A DNA stretch of 64,000 nt, taken from Streptomyces viridochromogenes (lineage in GTDB: Bacteria > Actinomycetota > Actinomycetes > Streptomycetales > Streptomycetaceae). Position 1 is the first letter of the stretch; every line of letters begins with the position of its first letter. Under the pieces are notes generated by a model. That model had not been told where the DNA came from. It did not search any database and worked only from the letters and a program-made list of their open reading frames with translations. Below, in pieces: positions 46,430-55,338 of this stretch. The position numbers and the translations under genes were made by a program. The stretch is from the NCBI RefSeq assembly GCF_001270495.1, contig NZ_LGUR01000118.1, positions 49,642 through 113,641 of the forward strand. Direction: 5' to 3'.

Positions 46430-48094
46430 TCATCCCTGGGTCTTCTGGATAGCTTCGCGCAGCACCTGGCGGTCGTCGAAGGGACGGACCACTCCGGCGA
46501 TGTCCTGGCCCTGCTCATGGCCCTTGCCGGCGACCAGCACGGTGTCGCCGGGCCGGGCGCGGGCCACGGCCGCGGCGATCGCGGCGGCCCGGTCCTCGAA
46601 GACCTGGACCTCGCCACGCTCGTGTGCCGGTACGGACGCCGCGCCCTGGAGCATGGTCGCGAGGATCGCGAGGGGGTCTTCGGAACGGGGGTTGTCGGAG
46701 GTCAGTACGGCGGTGTCGGCGAGCCGGGCGGCGGCGGCGCCCATCGGCCCGCGCTTGGTCACGTCACGGTCACCGCCGCAACCGAGCACGATGTGCAGGC
46801 TGCCCTCGGTGACCTTGCGGAGCGCCTTGAGCACCGATTCGACGGCGTCGGTCTTGTGGGCGTAGTCCACGACCGCGAGATACGGCTGCCCGGCGTCCAC
46901 GCGCTCCAGCCGGCCCGGCACGCCGGGCACGGCGGCGATGCCGTCGGCGGCTGCCTGGACGTCGAGGCCGGCGGCGGCCAGGGCGGTGACGGCGGCGAGG
47001 GTGTTCGCCACGTTGAAGGGGCCCGCGATCGGCGACCTGGCGGCGATCCGCTCGCCCTTGGGACCGATCACGGTGAACGTCGAGTCCATGGGGCCGATCG
47101 TCACGTCCTCGGCGCGCCAGTCGGCGTCGGGGTGGCCCTCGGCGGAGAAGGTGACGACCGGGACGGTGGCTTCCTTGGCCAGCCGGCGGCCGTACTCGTC
47201 GTCGAGGTTGACGACGCCGAGTTTGCTGCGTTTCGGGGTGAACAGCTGTGCCTTGGCCCGGAAGTAGTCCTCCATGTCGGAGTGGAACTCCATGTGTTCC
47301 GGGCTGAGGTTGGTGAAGACGGCGATGTCGAAGACGCAGGCGTCGACCCGGCCGAGGACCAGCGCGTGGCTGGAGACCTCCATGGCGACCGCCTCGACGC
47401 CGCGTTCGCGCATGACGGCGAACAGGGCCTGGAGGTCGGTGGCTTCGGGCGTGGTGCGCTCGGACTTGATGCGCTCGTCGCCGATGCGCATCTCGACCGT
47501 ACCGATGAGTCCGGTGGTGCGGGCGGCCTTGAGGGCGCCCTCGACGAGATACGCGGTGGTGGTCTTGCCGGAGGTGCCGGTGATGCCGATCTGGAGGAGA
47601 TCGCGGCCGGGGTGGCCGTAGATCGTGGCCGCCAGTTCACCCATCTGCCCGCGCGGCTCCGCCACGACCAGGACCGGCAGGCCGGTCGCGGCGGCGCGCT
47701 CGGCGCCGGTCGGGTCGGTCAGCACGGCGACCGCGCCGAGGCCCGCGGCCTGCGTGACGAAGTCGGCGCCGTGCAGGCGGGCGCCCGGGAGGGCGGCGTA
47801 CAGATCGCCGGGGCGGACGGCGCGCGAGTCATGGGTGATGCCCGTGACCTCCACGGCGGCGTCCGCGCGATCCGGCGCGGCGGCACCCAGCTGATCGGCG
47901 AGTTCCGCGAGGGGTGTGGCGGAGACCTGCACCGGCCTGGGCGGCCCGGGGTACGTCACGGGATGCCCCTTCTGGGTGGTTTGGGACTGATCAGCGTGTG
48001 GCACGGCGGTGAGCGTACCGGGCGCACCCGCCTGGGAGCGAAGTGAGGGGCGGGGGGCGCCTTGGTTCCCTGAGTCGGGAGTGATCGTTGTCAC
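46430..48094 (-). CDS. murE: UDP-MurNAc-L-Ala-D-Glu--diaminopimelate ligase
   Basis: 554 residues from GTG 48094 (AGGAAA 8 nt upstream); an internal GTG at 47959 with AGGGG upstream would give 509 residues and is a serious alternative. P-loop GITGTSGKTTTAYLV, substrate block THDSRAVRPGDLYAALPG, and the diaminopimelate-specificity motif DNPR in LTSDNPRSEDP. Streptomyces peptidoglycan contains LL-Dap, so the substrate is presumably LL-Dap. The extra N-terminal 45 residues, if made, are Gln/Thr/Ser-rich and not part of the catalytic fold. Confidence 0.95.
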   Translation of the reverse strand: MTTITPDSGNQGAPRPSLRSQAGAPGTLTAVPHADQSQTTQKGHPVTYPGPPRPVQVSATPLAELADQLGAAAPDRADAAVEVTGITHDSRAVRPGDLYAALPGARLHGADFVTQAAGLGAVAVLTDPTGAERAAATGLPVLVVAEPRGQMGELAATIYGHPGRDLLQIGITGTSGKTTTAYLVEGALKAARTTGLIGTVEMRIGDERIKSERTTPEATDLQALFAVMRERGVEAVAMEVSSHALVLGRVDACVFDIAVFTNLSPEHMEFHSDMEDYFRAKAQLFTPKRSKLGVVNLDDEYGRRLAKEATVPVVTFSAEGHPDADWRAEDVTIGPMDSTFTVIGPKGERIAARSPIAGPFNVANTLAAVTALAAAGLDVQAAADGIAAVPGVPGRLERVDAGQPYLAVVDYAHKTDAVESVLKALRKVTEGSLHIVLGCGGDRDVTKRGPMGAAAARLADTAVLTSDNPRSEDPLAILATMLQGAASVPAHERGEVQVFEDRAAAIAAAVARARPGDTVLVAGKGHEQGQDIAGVVRPFDDRQVLREAIQKTQG

Positions 48095-48130
48095 GAGGTG
48101 TTTCCTGGCTGCTCGGTGCTGATCAGGGGG

Positions 48131-50086
48131 TCAGTTGAAGGCGACCGGGAGCTTGGCCGCCTTGGCCCCGGTCGGCGGGACCTGGAGGGTCTTCAGGGCG
48201 AACTCCATCACCTGCTTGTAGATGGGTCCGCAGATCTGGCCGCCGAAGTAGTTGCCCTGGGTGGCGTTCTGGATGGCGCAGTAGACCGTGACACGGGGCT
48301 TGTCCGCGGGCGCGAAGCCGGCGAACGACGACGTGTAGCCGCGGTACTTGCCGGTGGCCGGATCCACTCGGTTCGCCGTACCCGTCTTGCCCGCGACCCG
48401 GTAGCCGGGGATGCGCGCCTTGGTGCCGGTGCCCTCCCTGTCGTCCACGACCGACTCCAGCATCTGGGCGAGGGTCTTCGCAGTCTTGGCGCTGATGACC
48501 CGGGTCTTCTCGGGCTTAGGGGCCTCGGTGAACTTCCCGTCGGGCCCCTCGGTGCCGCGCACGAGCGTGGGTTCGACGCGTACGCCGCCGTTGGCGATCG
48601 TGGAGTAGATCGAGGCCGCCTGCATCGCGTTGAGGGACAGACCCTGGCCGAAAGGAATCGTGTACTGCTGCGACGTCGACCACTTGTCCGGTGCCGCCAG
48701 GATGCCCGGGGTCTCGCCGGGAAAGCCGAGCCCGGAGTAGCTGCCGAGGCCGAACTTGCGCAGGTAGTCGTAGAGGACCTTGTTGGCCGCCCGCTGGGTC
48801 TTGCCGAGCTGGCCGGTGGCGAGGATGGTGCCGATGTTGCTGGACTTGGCGAGCACGCCGTTGAGCGTCAGGAACCAGGTGTCGTGGTCGATGTCGTCCT
48901 TGAACAGCCGGTCACCGCGGTGCAGCCGGTTGGGCACGATGACATGCGTGCCGGGTGTGGCCACGCCCTCCTCCAGTACGGCGGCCATCGACATGATCTT
49001 GGCGGTGGAGCCGGGCTCGAAGGCGTCCTGGACGGCCGCGTTGCCCATGTTCGCGCTGCTGGCCTCGGAGAGGTCGTTCGGGTCGAAGCCGGGCGAGTTG
49101 GCCATGGCGAGGACCTCGCCGGTGCGGGTGTCCTGGACGATCACATAGCCGCGGTCCGCCCTGGACTCCCGCACCTGCTTGGTGATCGCGTTCTGCGCGG
49201 CCCACTGGATGTCGCGGTCGATGGTGAGTTCGACGTCGCTGCCGGGCACGGCGGGCGTCTCGGTGGAGTTCACGGTGGGCACCTGGCGGCCGCCGGACTG
49301 GGCGTAGCGGATCTCGCCGTCCTTGCCGGACAGCTGCTTGTTCAGCTGCTGCTCGATGCCGCCGCCGCCCTTGCCGTCGGCGTTGACCCAGCCCAGTATC
49401 CCGGCGGCGAGGTCGCCGTTCGGGTAGACGCGCTTGCTGCTGGCGACCGAGAGGACGCCGGCGAGGACGTTGACCGTGCTCTTGTCGTGCGCTGACTTGG
49501 TGGCCAGAGCGCTCTTCAGGTCCTTGATCTGCTTCCAGACCTGCGGGGTCTGGCGGTTGGCCAGCAGGGTGTAGCGCAGGTTCTTGTTCGCCGGGCGGAG
49601 CTTTCTGACGATCTTCTCCGGCTCCTGGCCGAGGATCGGCGCGAGGAGGGCGGCCGCCTGCTCGGGGCCGTCGTCGATCTTCAGTTGCTCGCGGGAGAAC
49701 AGCGTGGGGTCGGCCGTGATGTCGTACGCGTCCACGCTGGCCGCCAGGGCGACGCCGTTGCGGTCGGTGATGCCGCCGCGCTCGGCGGCCAGGGTGTAGC
49801 CGACGTACCGGTTCTTCTCGGCCTTGGCCGCGTAGGTGCTCGCGTCGACCCCCTGCACCTGGAGCAGCCGTACGACGAAGACGGCCAGGACGAGGGTCAG
49901 GGCGAGACCGACCATGCGCAGCCTGGGGCGAGGGCTGCCGAGCCGGATCTTGCCGGGGGGCATGGGGCGGGGCCGTGCCGGGCGGGCCCCGGGGCCCGGG
50001 CGTCGCTGGGCGCCGCCGGAGCGGGCGGGCTTCGCGGGGCCGGGCACGCGCCGCCGGGGCGGTTCCCTGTCGGACACTTCCGTCAC
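48131..50086 (-). CDS. ftsI: Septal penicillin-binding protein FtsI (PBP3)
   Basis: 651 residues from GTG 50086, overlapping the ftsL stop. Class B transpeptidase that crosslinks septal peptidoglycan. A Pro/Arg-rich cytoplasmic tail of about 57 residues, one membrane anchor (about 58-77, MVGLALTLVLAVFVV), an N-terminal pedestal domain, then the transpeptidase domain with SxxK in DAFEPGSTAKIM, SxN in LAKSSNIGT and KTG in VAGKTGTANR. Partner of FtsW. Confidence 0.97.
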   Translation of the reverse strand: MTEVSDREPPRRRVPGPAKPARSGGAQRRPGPGARPARPRPMPPGKIRLGSPRPRLRMVGLALTLVLAVFVVRLLQVQGVDASTYAAKAEKNRYVGYTLAAERGGITDRNGVALAASVDAYDITADPTLFSREQLKIDDGPEQAAALLAPILGQEPEKIVRKLRPANKNLRYTLLANRQTPQVWKQIKDLKSALATKSAHDKSTVNVLAGVLSVASSKRVYPNGDLAAGILGWVNADGKGGGGIEQQLNKQLSGKDGEIRYAQSGGRQVPTVNSTETPAVPGSDVELTIDRDIQWAAQNAITKQVRESRADRGYVIVQDTRTGEVLAMANSPGFDPNDLSEASSANMGNAAVQDAFEPGSTAKIMSMAAVLEEGVATPGTHVIVPNRLHRGDRLFKDDIDHDTWFLTLNGVLAKSSNIGTILATGQLGKTQRAANKVLYDYLRKFGLGSYSGLGFPGETPGILAAPDKWSTSQQYTIPFGQGLSLNAMQAASIYSTIANGGVRVEPTLVRGTEGPDGKFTEAPKPEKTRVISAKTAKTLAQMLESVVDDREGTGTKARIPGYRVAGKTGTANRVDPATGKYRGYTSSFAGFAPADKPRVTVYCAIQNATQGNYFGGQICGPIYKQVMEFALKTLQVPPTGAKAAKLPVAFN

Positions 50087-50667
50087 CTGCCGGGGGTCGG
50101 GTACGTGGACTGCTGGACGGAGGGCGCGTACTGGGGTGCGGCGTAGGTGGCCGCGGGCTGAGGCGCGGTGGGGGTGGCCCCGGGCGTCGGTGTGGCGGGG
50201 GTGGCCTCGGGAGTCGGCGTGGTGGGTGCCGGGGGCGGCCCGGGCTCGGTGACGAGCGCCTCGGGGGCGAGGGCGAGGGGGTTGTACACGGCGCCCTGCC
50301 CGGCGGCCGCGGGGCTGGGGACGCCCTTGACCGTGCCGTCGGGGTTCAGGAAGGCGGGGTCGCCGCCGGGAACCATGCCCAGTTCGAGGGCGCGGCGCTG
50401 GAGGGCGTCGGGGGCGGAGTAGGCGTCGATGTCCCGCTGGAGGGACTGCTCCTCGTCGGTGAGGGCCTTCGTCTCCTTCTGCAGGTCGTCGAGTCTGAAC
50501 GCGCCTTCGCTGAGGGCGGAGTTCAGCACGAGGAGCCCGATCAGACCGCCGCCGAGCAGGACGACGACAAGGAGGACGAAGGGGGCGCGGGCGGCCTGTC
50601 TGGCTCCCGCGGGGAAGAGCCGCGCGAGCCGGGCGGCCCGCCCCCTCAGTTCGGGTTTCCTACTCAC
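50083..50667 (-). CDS. ftsL: Cell division protein FtsL-like
   Basis: 194 residues from GTG 50667, preceded by GGGAGGG. Bitopic topology: basic cytoplasmic region, one transmembrane helix (APFVLLVVVLLGGGLIGLLVL, about residues 28-48), a short leucine-zipper coiled coil (LDDLQKETKALTDEEQSLQRDI) and a long Pro/Thr/Ala-rich extracellular tail of about 100 residues, unusual compared with the short E. coli FtsL. Identity rests on topology and position between rsmH and ftsI. Confidence 0.88.
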   Translation of the reverse strand: MSRKPELRGRAARLARLFPAGARQAARAPFVLLVVVLLGGGLIGLLVLNSALSEGAFRLDDLQKETKALTDEEQSLQRDIDAYSAPDALQRRALELGMVPGGDPAFLNPDGTVKGVPSPAAAGQGAVYNPLALAPEALVTEPGPPPAPTTPTPEATPATPTPGATPTAPQPAATYAAPQYAPSVQQSTYPTPGR

Positions 50668-50745
50668 TCGCCCTCCCTTGAGTCCAGTTCTCCAACTCAT
50701 GGGTTTGAATCCTGGACCCGGACACCCGCCCCTGCCTCCCACCCG

Positions 50746-51702
50746 TCATTCGATGGACTCCCTGATGCGCTCGGCGCCCCGCAGACGCGCCGGTGCGGCG
50801 CGCCGGTTCTCGGCGACCTCTTCCTCGGTGGGAAGTTCGGCACCGCGCGTCAGCAGCTTGAGCCGCGGCTGGTACTGCTCGGGGACGACGGGCAGCCCCG
50901 GCGGGGCGGTGTTGGCGGCGCCGGCCGCGAACACCTGCTTGACCAGCCGGTCCTCCAGCGAGTGGTACGACAGGACGGCGATCCGTCCGCCGAGGGCGAG
51001 GGCCTCCACCGCGGCCGGGATCGCCCTCTCCAGGACGGAGAGCTCGCCGTTGACCTCGATGCGCAGCGCCTGGAAGGTGCGCTTGGCCGGGTTGCCGCCG
51101 GTGCGCTTGGCGGCCTGCGGCAGCGCGTCCCGGATGAGCTCCACGAGCCGGGCGCTGTTGGTGAACGGCTCCTTGTCGCGCTCCCGGACGATGGCGGCCA
51201 CGATCCGCTTGGCCTGCTTCTCCTCGCCGTAGGCGCGCAGGATCCGGACGAGTTCGCCGGGCGGGTAGGTGTTGAGGACCTCGGCGGCGCTGACGCCGGT
51301 CGTCTGGTCCATGCGCATGTCGAGGGGCGCGTCCTGCGCGTAGGCGAAGCCGCGGTCGGCCTCGTCGAGCTGCATCGAGGAGACACCGAGGTCGAACAGC
51401 ACGCCCTGTACGCGCGCGATACCGAGCCGCTCCAGTACCTCCGGGAGCTCGTCGTAGACGGCGTGCACCAGGGTCGCGCGCTCACCGTAGGAGGCGAGCC
51501 GCTCGCCGGACAGGCGCAGGGCCTCCTTGTCCCGGTCGAGGGCGACGAGCCGGGCCTCGGGGAACCGCTGGAGGAGAGCCTCGCTGTGGCCGCCGAGCCC
51601 GAGCGTGCAGTCGACGACCACCGCTCCGGGCCGCTCCAGGGCGGGGGCCAACAGGTCCAGGCACCGCTGGAGCATCACCGGGACATGTCGACTCTGGCTC
51701 AA
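50746..51702 (-). CDS. rsmH: 16S rRNA (cytosine(1402)-N(4))-methyltransferase
   Basis: 318 residues from a TTG at 51702 with AGAGGG just upstream. Methylates C1402 of 16S rRNA using SAM. Motif I in [17 protein letters not shown], the [19 protein letters not shown] block characteristic of MraW/Rsm[12 protein letters not shown] and [12 protein letters not shown]. First gene of the division cluster; mraZ, its usual upstream neighbour in many bacteria, is absent. Confidence 0.97.
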   Translation of the reverse strand: MSQSRHVPVMLQRCLDLLAPALERPGAVVVDCTLGLGGHSEALLQRFPEARLVALDRDKEALRLSGERLASYGERATLVHAVYDELPEVLERLGIARVQGVLFDLGVSSMQLDEADRGFAYAQDAPLDMRMDQTTGVSAAEVLNTYPPGELVRILRAYGEEKQAKRIVAAIVRERDKEPFTNSARLVELIRDALPQAAKRTGGNPAKRTFQALRIEVNGELSVLERAIPAAVEALALGGRIAVLSYHSLEDRLVKQVFAAGAANTAPPGLPVVPEQYQPRLKLLTRGAELPTEEEVAENRRAAPARLRGAERIRESIE

Positions 51703-52142
51703 GGGGCCCTCTCAGATCCGACGGGGCTCGCACGCACCGCCGGGCCCCCACCTTCCCCCAGCGAGCCGGGGACCCCCGGTGAAGGGGAGGCCTGCCGGCG
51801 CCGGAAGCGTCAGCCGACCGGGAGCGGGAGGAGGCCGAGCCGTACGTACGCGCCGCGCACGCGGGGAGATCTCCGGAAAGTCGCCGGGGTCTCCGGGGAA
51901 TTCAGTCCAGCAGGGAGTCTCGCCTCCCGCTTCGCGTCACTTTAGTCCACGGTGTCTCGCGGTCAATCAACCGGCCTGCGCGTCGCCGCTTCGGGTTCCG
52001 CCCCAGCCGCACCCTGCGCTGAATCGCTCGTATGGACGCACTCACGCCACCCCTGTGGGTTACCTCACTACAAGACTCAATGGCGTTCTTTGTCCCCCCT
52101 CACAGCAGGACCGTTTCGGACGTGACCAGTAACGTCATGGGT
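51703..52142. other. Divergent gap between rsmH and the carbonic anhydrase gene
   Basis: About 440 bp without a gene. It holds the candidate promoter of the division cluster (listed separately). On the plus strand I see no clear -35/-10 pair before the carbonic anhydrase. Confidence 0.5.
51939..51966 (-). promoter_or_regulatory. Candidate vegetative promoter of the division cluster
   Basis: Read on the minus strand, TTGACC, a 16-bp spacer and TAAAGT resemble a sigma-HrdB type promoter, about 240 bp upstream of rsmH. The spacer includes GACAC, a WhiA-like core. The long leader would need checking by transcription-start mapping. Confidence 0.5.
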
Positions 52143-52691
52143 ATGACGACTTCTGCATCGGTTCCCGCTGGTCCCGAGAGTGCGATAGTCCGCCGCGGCA
52201 CGGTCACAGACCGCCTTGTCGAGGCCAACGAGCACTACGCCTCCGCGTTCACCGACCCGGGCATGGACGCCCGGCCCGTGCTCCAGGTCGCCATCGTCGC
52301 CTGCATGGACGCACGGCTCGACCTGCACGCCGCGCTCGGTCTGGGTCTCGGCGACTGTCACACCATCCGCAACGCCGGTGGTGTCGTCACCGACGACGTG
52401 ATCCGCTCGCTCACCATCAGCCAGCGCAAGCTCGGCACCCGCAGCATCGTCCTGATCCACCACACCGGCTGCGGCCTGGAGTCCCTCACCGAGGACTTCC
52501 GGACCGAGCTGGAGCTGGAGGTCGGTCAGCGGCCCGCCTGGGCGGTGGAGTCCTTCCGGGACGTCGACCAGGACGTGCGGCAGTCGATGCAGCGTGTACG
52601 CACCTCGCCGTTCCTGGTGAACACCGACGACGTGCGCGGCTTCGTCTTCGACGTGAAGACGGGTCTGCTGCGCGAGGTCGACCCCGCGTAA
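52143..52691 (+). CDS. Beta-class carbonic anhydrase
   Basis: 182 residues from ATG 52143 (an ATG two codons upstream is possible). Small beta-CA fold: zinc ligands in [13 protein letters not shown] (Cys, with the Asp-Arg dyad) and IHHTGCG (His and Cys), plus [18 protein letters not shown]. Interconverts CO2 and bicarbonate for carboxylation or pH balance. The sequence resembles the small actinobacterial Rv1284-like group. Single gene, divergent from rsmH. Confidence 0.93.
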   Translation: MTTSASVPAGPESAIVRRGTVTDRLVEANEHYASAFTDPGMDARPVLQVAIVACMDARLDLHAALGLGLGDCHTIRNAGGVVTDDVIRSLTISQRKLGTRSIVLIHHTGCGLESLTEDFRTELELEVGQRPAWAVESFRDVDQDVRQSMQRVRTSPFLVNTDDVRGFVFDVKTGLLREVDPA

Positions 52692-52924
52692 CCCTCCGCC
52701 GCAGCTGTCGTTTCGCTGTCAATTTCGGCTCCGGGCTGCAGAAAAGGCCCTAAGCCCTGACATATCGCGGACAGTTGTCCACAGTCGAGTGACACGAATC
52801 GGTAACGGCAGCAAGAATGCGAGGGTGGGCAACACGCGGAACTTTCCACGCGTGGTGTCCGTGTTCCAGGGGTGGGCCGGTCCGCATCGCGTCGGCCCGG
52901 AAAGAACGGGCCGAGGAGGGCCGG
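52692..52924 (+). other. Regulatory gap upstream of moxR
   Basis: 233 bp with no gene. It has a perfect DnaA box (listed separately) embedded in GGACAGTTGTCC, a near-palindrome, and AGTGACAC about 10 bp further on. GAGGAGG lies just before the moxR GTG start. Confidence 0.5.
52775..52783 (+). promoter_or_regulatory. Perfect DnaA box (TTGTCCACA)
   Basis: TTGTCCACA is the preferred Streptomyces DnaA-binding nonamer, here 150 bp upstream of moxR. Its first bases form GGACA-GT-TGTCC with the sequence before it. DnaA could act as a transcription factor at this promoter; a chance match cannot be excluded. Confidence 0.5.
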
Positions 52925-53964
<1,040 letters not shown>

Positions 53965-53968
<4 letters not shown>

Positions 53969-55338
53969 CCTCCGGTGGGACCGGGCAGGCGGAGGCGGAC
54001 CGCGGCGAGAAGAGCGGGATCCGCACCGCACTGGCCGGTCTGACCACGCGTGGCCGCTCCTTCCTGGCCGCCGGCATCGCGGCCGCCGTCTGCGCCTACG
54101 TCCTCGGCCAGAGCGACCTGCTGCGCGTCGGCCTGCTGCTGGCGGTGCTCCCGCTGGTGTGCGCGACGGTGCTGTACCGCACGCGCTACCGGGTCGCGGG
54201 CAGCCGAAGGCTCTCCCCCGCGCGCGTACCCGCCGGCAGCGAGGCCCGGGTGCATCTGCGGATGGACAACGTCTCCCGGCTGCCCACCGGCCTGCTGATG
54301 CTCCAGGACCGGGTGCCCTACGTCCTCGGGCCGCGCCCGCGCTTCGTGCTGGACCGGGTGGAGGCGGGCGGCCGCCGCGAGGTGTCCTACCGCGTGCGCT
54401 CCGACCTGCGCGGCCGCTATCCGCTGGGCCCGTTGCAGCTGCGCCTGAGCGACCCGTTCGGCATGTGCGAGCTGACCCGCTCCTTCTCCACGTACGACAC
54501 CCTGACGGTCATCCCGCGCGTGGAGCCGCTGCCGCCGGTCCGCTTCAGCGGGGAGGCGAAGGGGTACGGGGACGGACGGCAGCGCTCGCTCGCGCTGGCC
54601 GGCGACGACGACGTGATCCCGCGCGGGTACCGCTACGGCGACGACCTGCGCCGCGTGCACTGGCGCTCCACCGCCCGCTACGGCGAGCTGATGGTGCGCC
54701 GTGAGGAGCTGCCGCAGCGCTCCCGCTGCACGGTGCTGCTGGACACCCGGGGCCTGGCCTTCCAGGGCGCGGGCCCGGACTCGGCCTTCGAGTGGGCCGT
54801 GTCGGGCGCCGCGTCCGCGCTGGTCCACATGCTCGAACGGGGCTTCTCCGTCCGGCTGTTGACCGACACCGGCAGCTCGGTGCCCGGCGAGGGCGCCGAC
54901 GGGTTCGCGGGCGCGAGCCAGGAGTCGGCGGACGCCGCCGGGCTGATGATGGACACCCTCGCGGTGATCGACCACTCGGACGGTACGGGGCTGTCACGGG
55001 CGTACGACGTGCTGCGCGGGGGCAACGAGGGGCTGCTGGTCGCCTTCTTCGGCGACCTCGACGAGGAGCAGGCGGCGGTGGCCGCCAAGATGCGCCAGCG
55101 CAGCGGGGGCGCGGTGGCCTTCGTCCTGGACAGCGGGACATGGGTGCGGGAACCGGCCGATGTGCCCGGCGCGTTGGACAGGAGCGAGGAGCGGCTGCGG
55201 ATGCTGCGGGAGGCGGGCTGGACGGCCCTTGGCGTGCCGCGGGGCGCCTCGCTGGACGAGCTGTGGCGTCAGGCGGACCGAACGCGTACGGACGCGGTCG
55301 CGGCGAGCGTGGCGCGGGGCGAGGGGGGACGGGCATGA
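53965..55338 (+). CDS. DUF58 protein (MoxR partner)
   Basis: 457 residues from ATG 53965, overlapping moxR by four bases. Two N-terminal transmembrane helices (about residues 25-65), then the conserved DUF58 core with [30 protein letters not shown] near residues 213-243, and a VWA-like C-terminal part ([25 protein letters not shown]). Usually a membrane-associated partner of MoxR. Its stop overlaps the transglutaminase start, so all three are a coupled operon. Confidence 0.93.
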
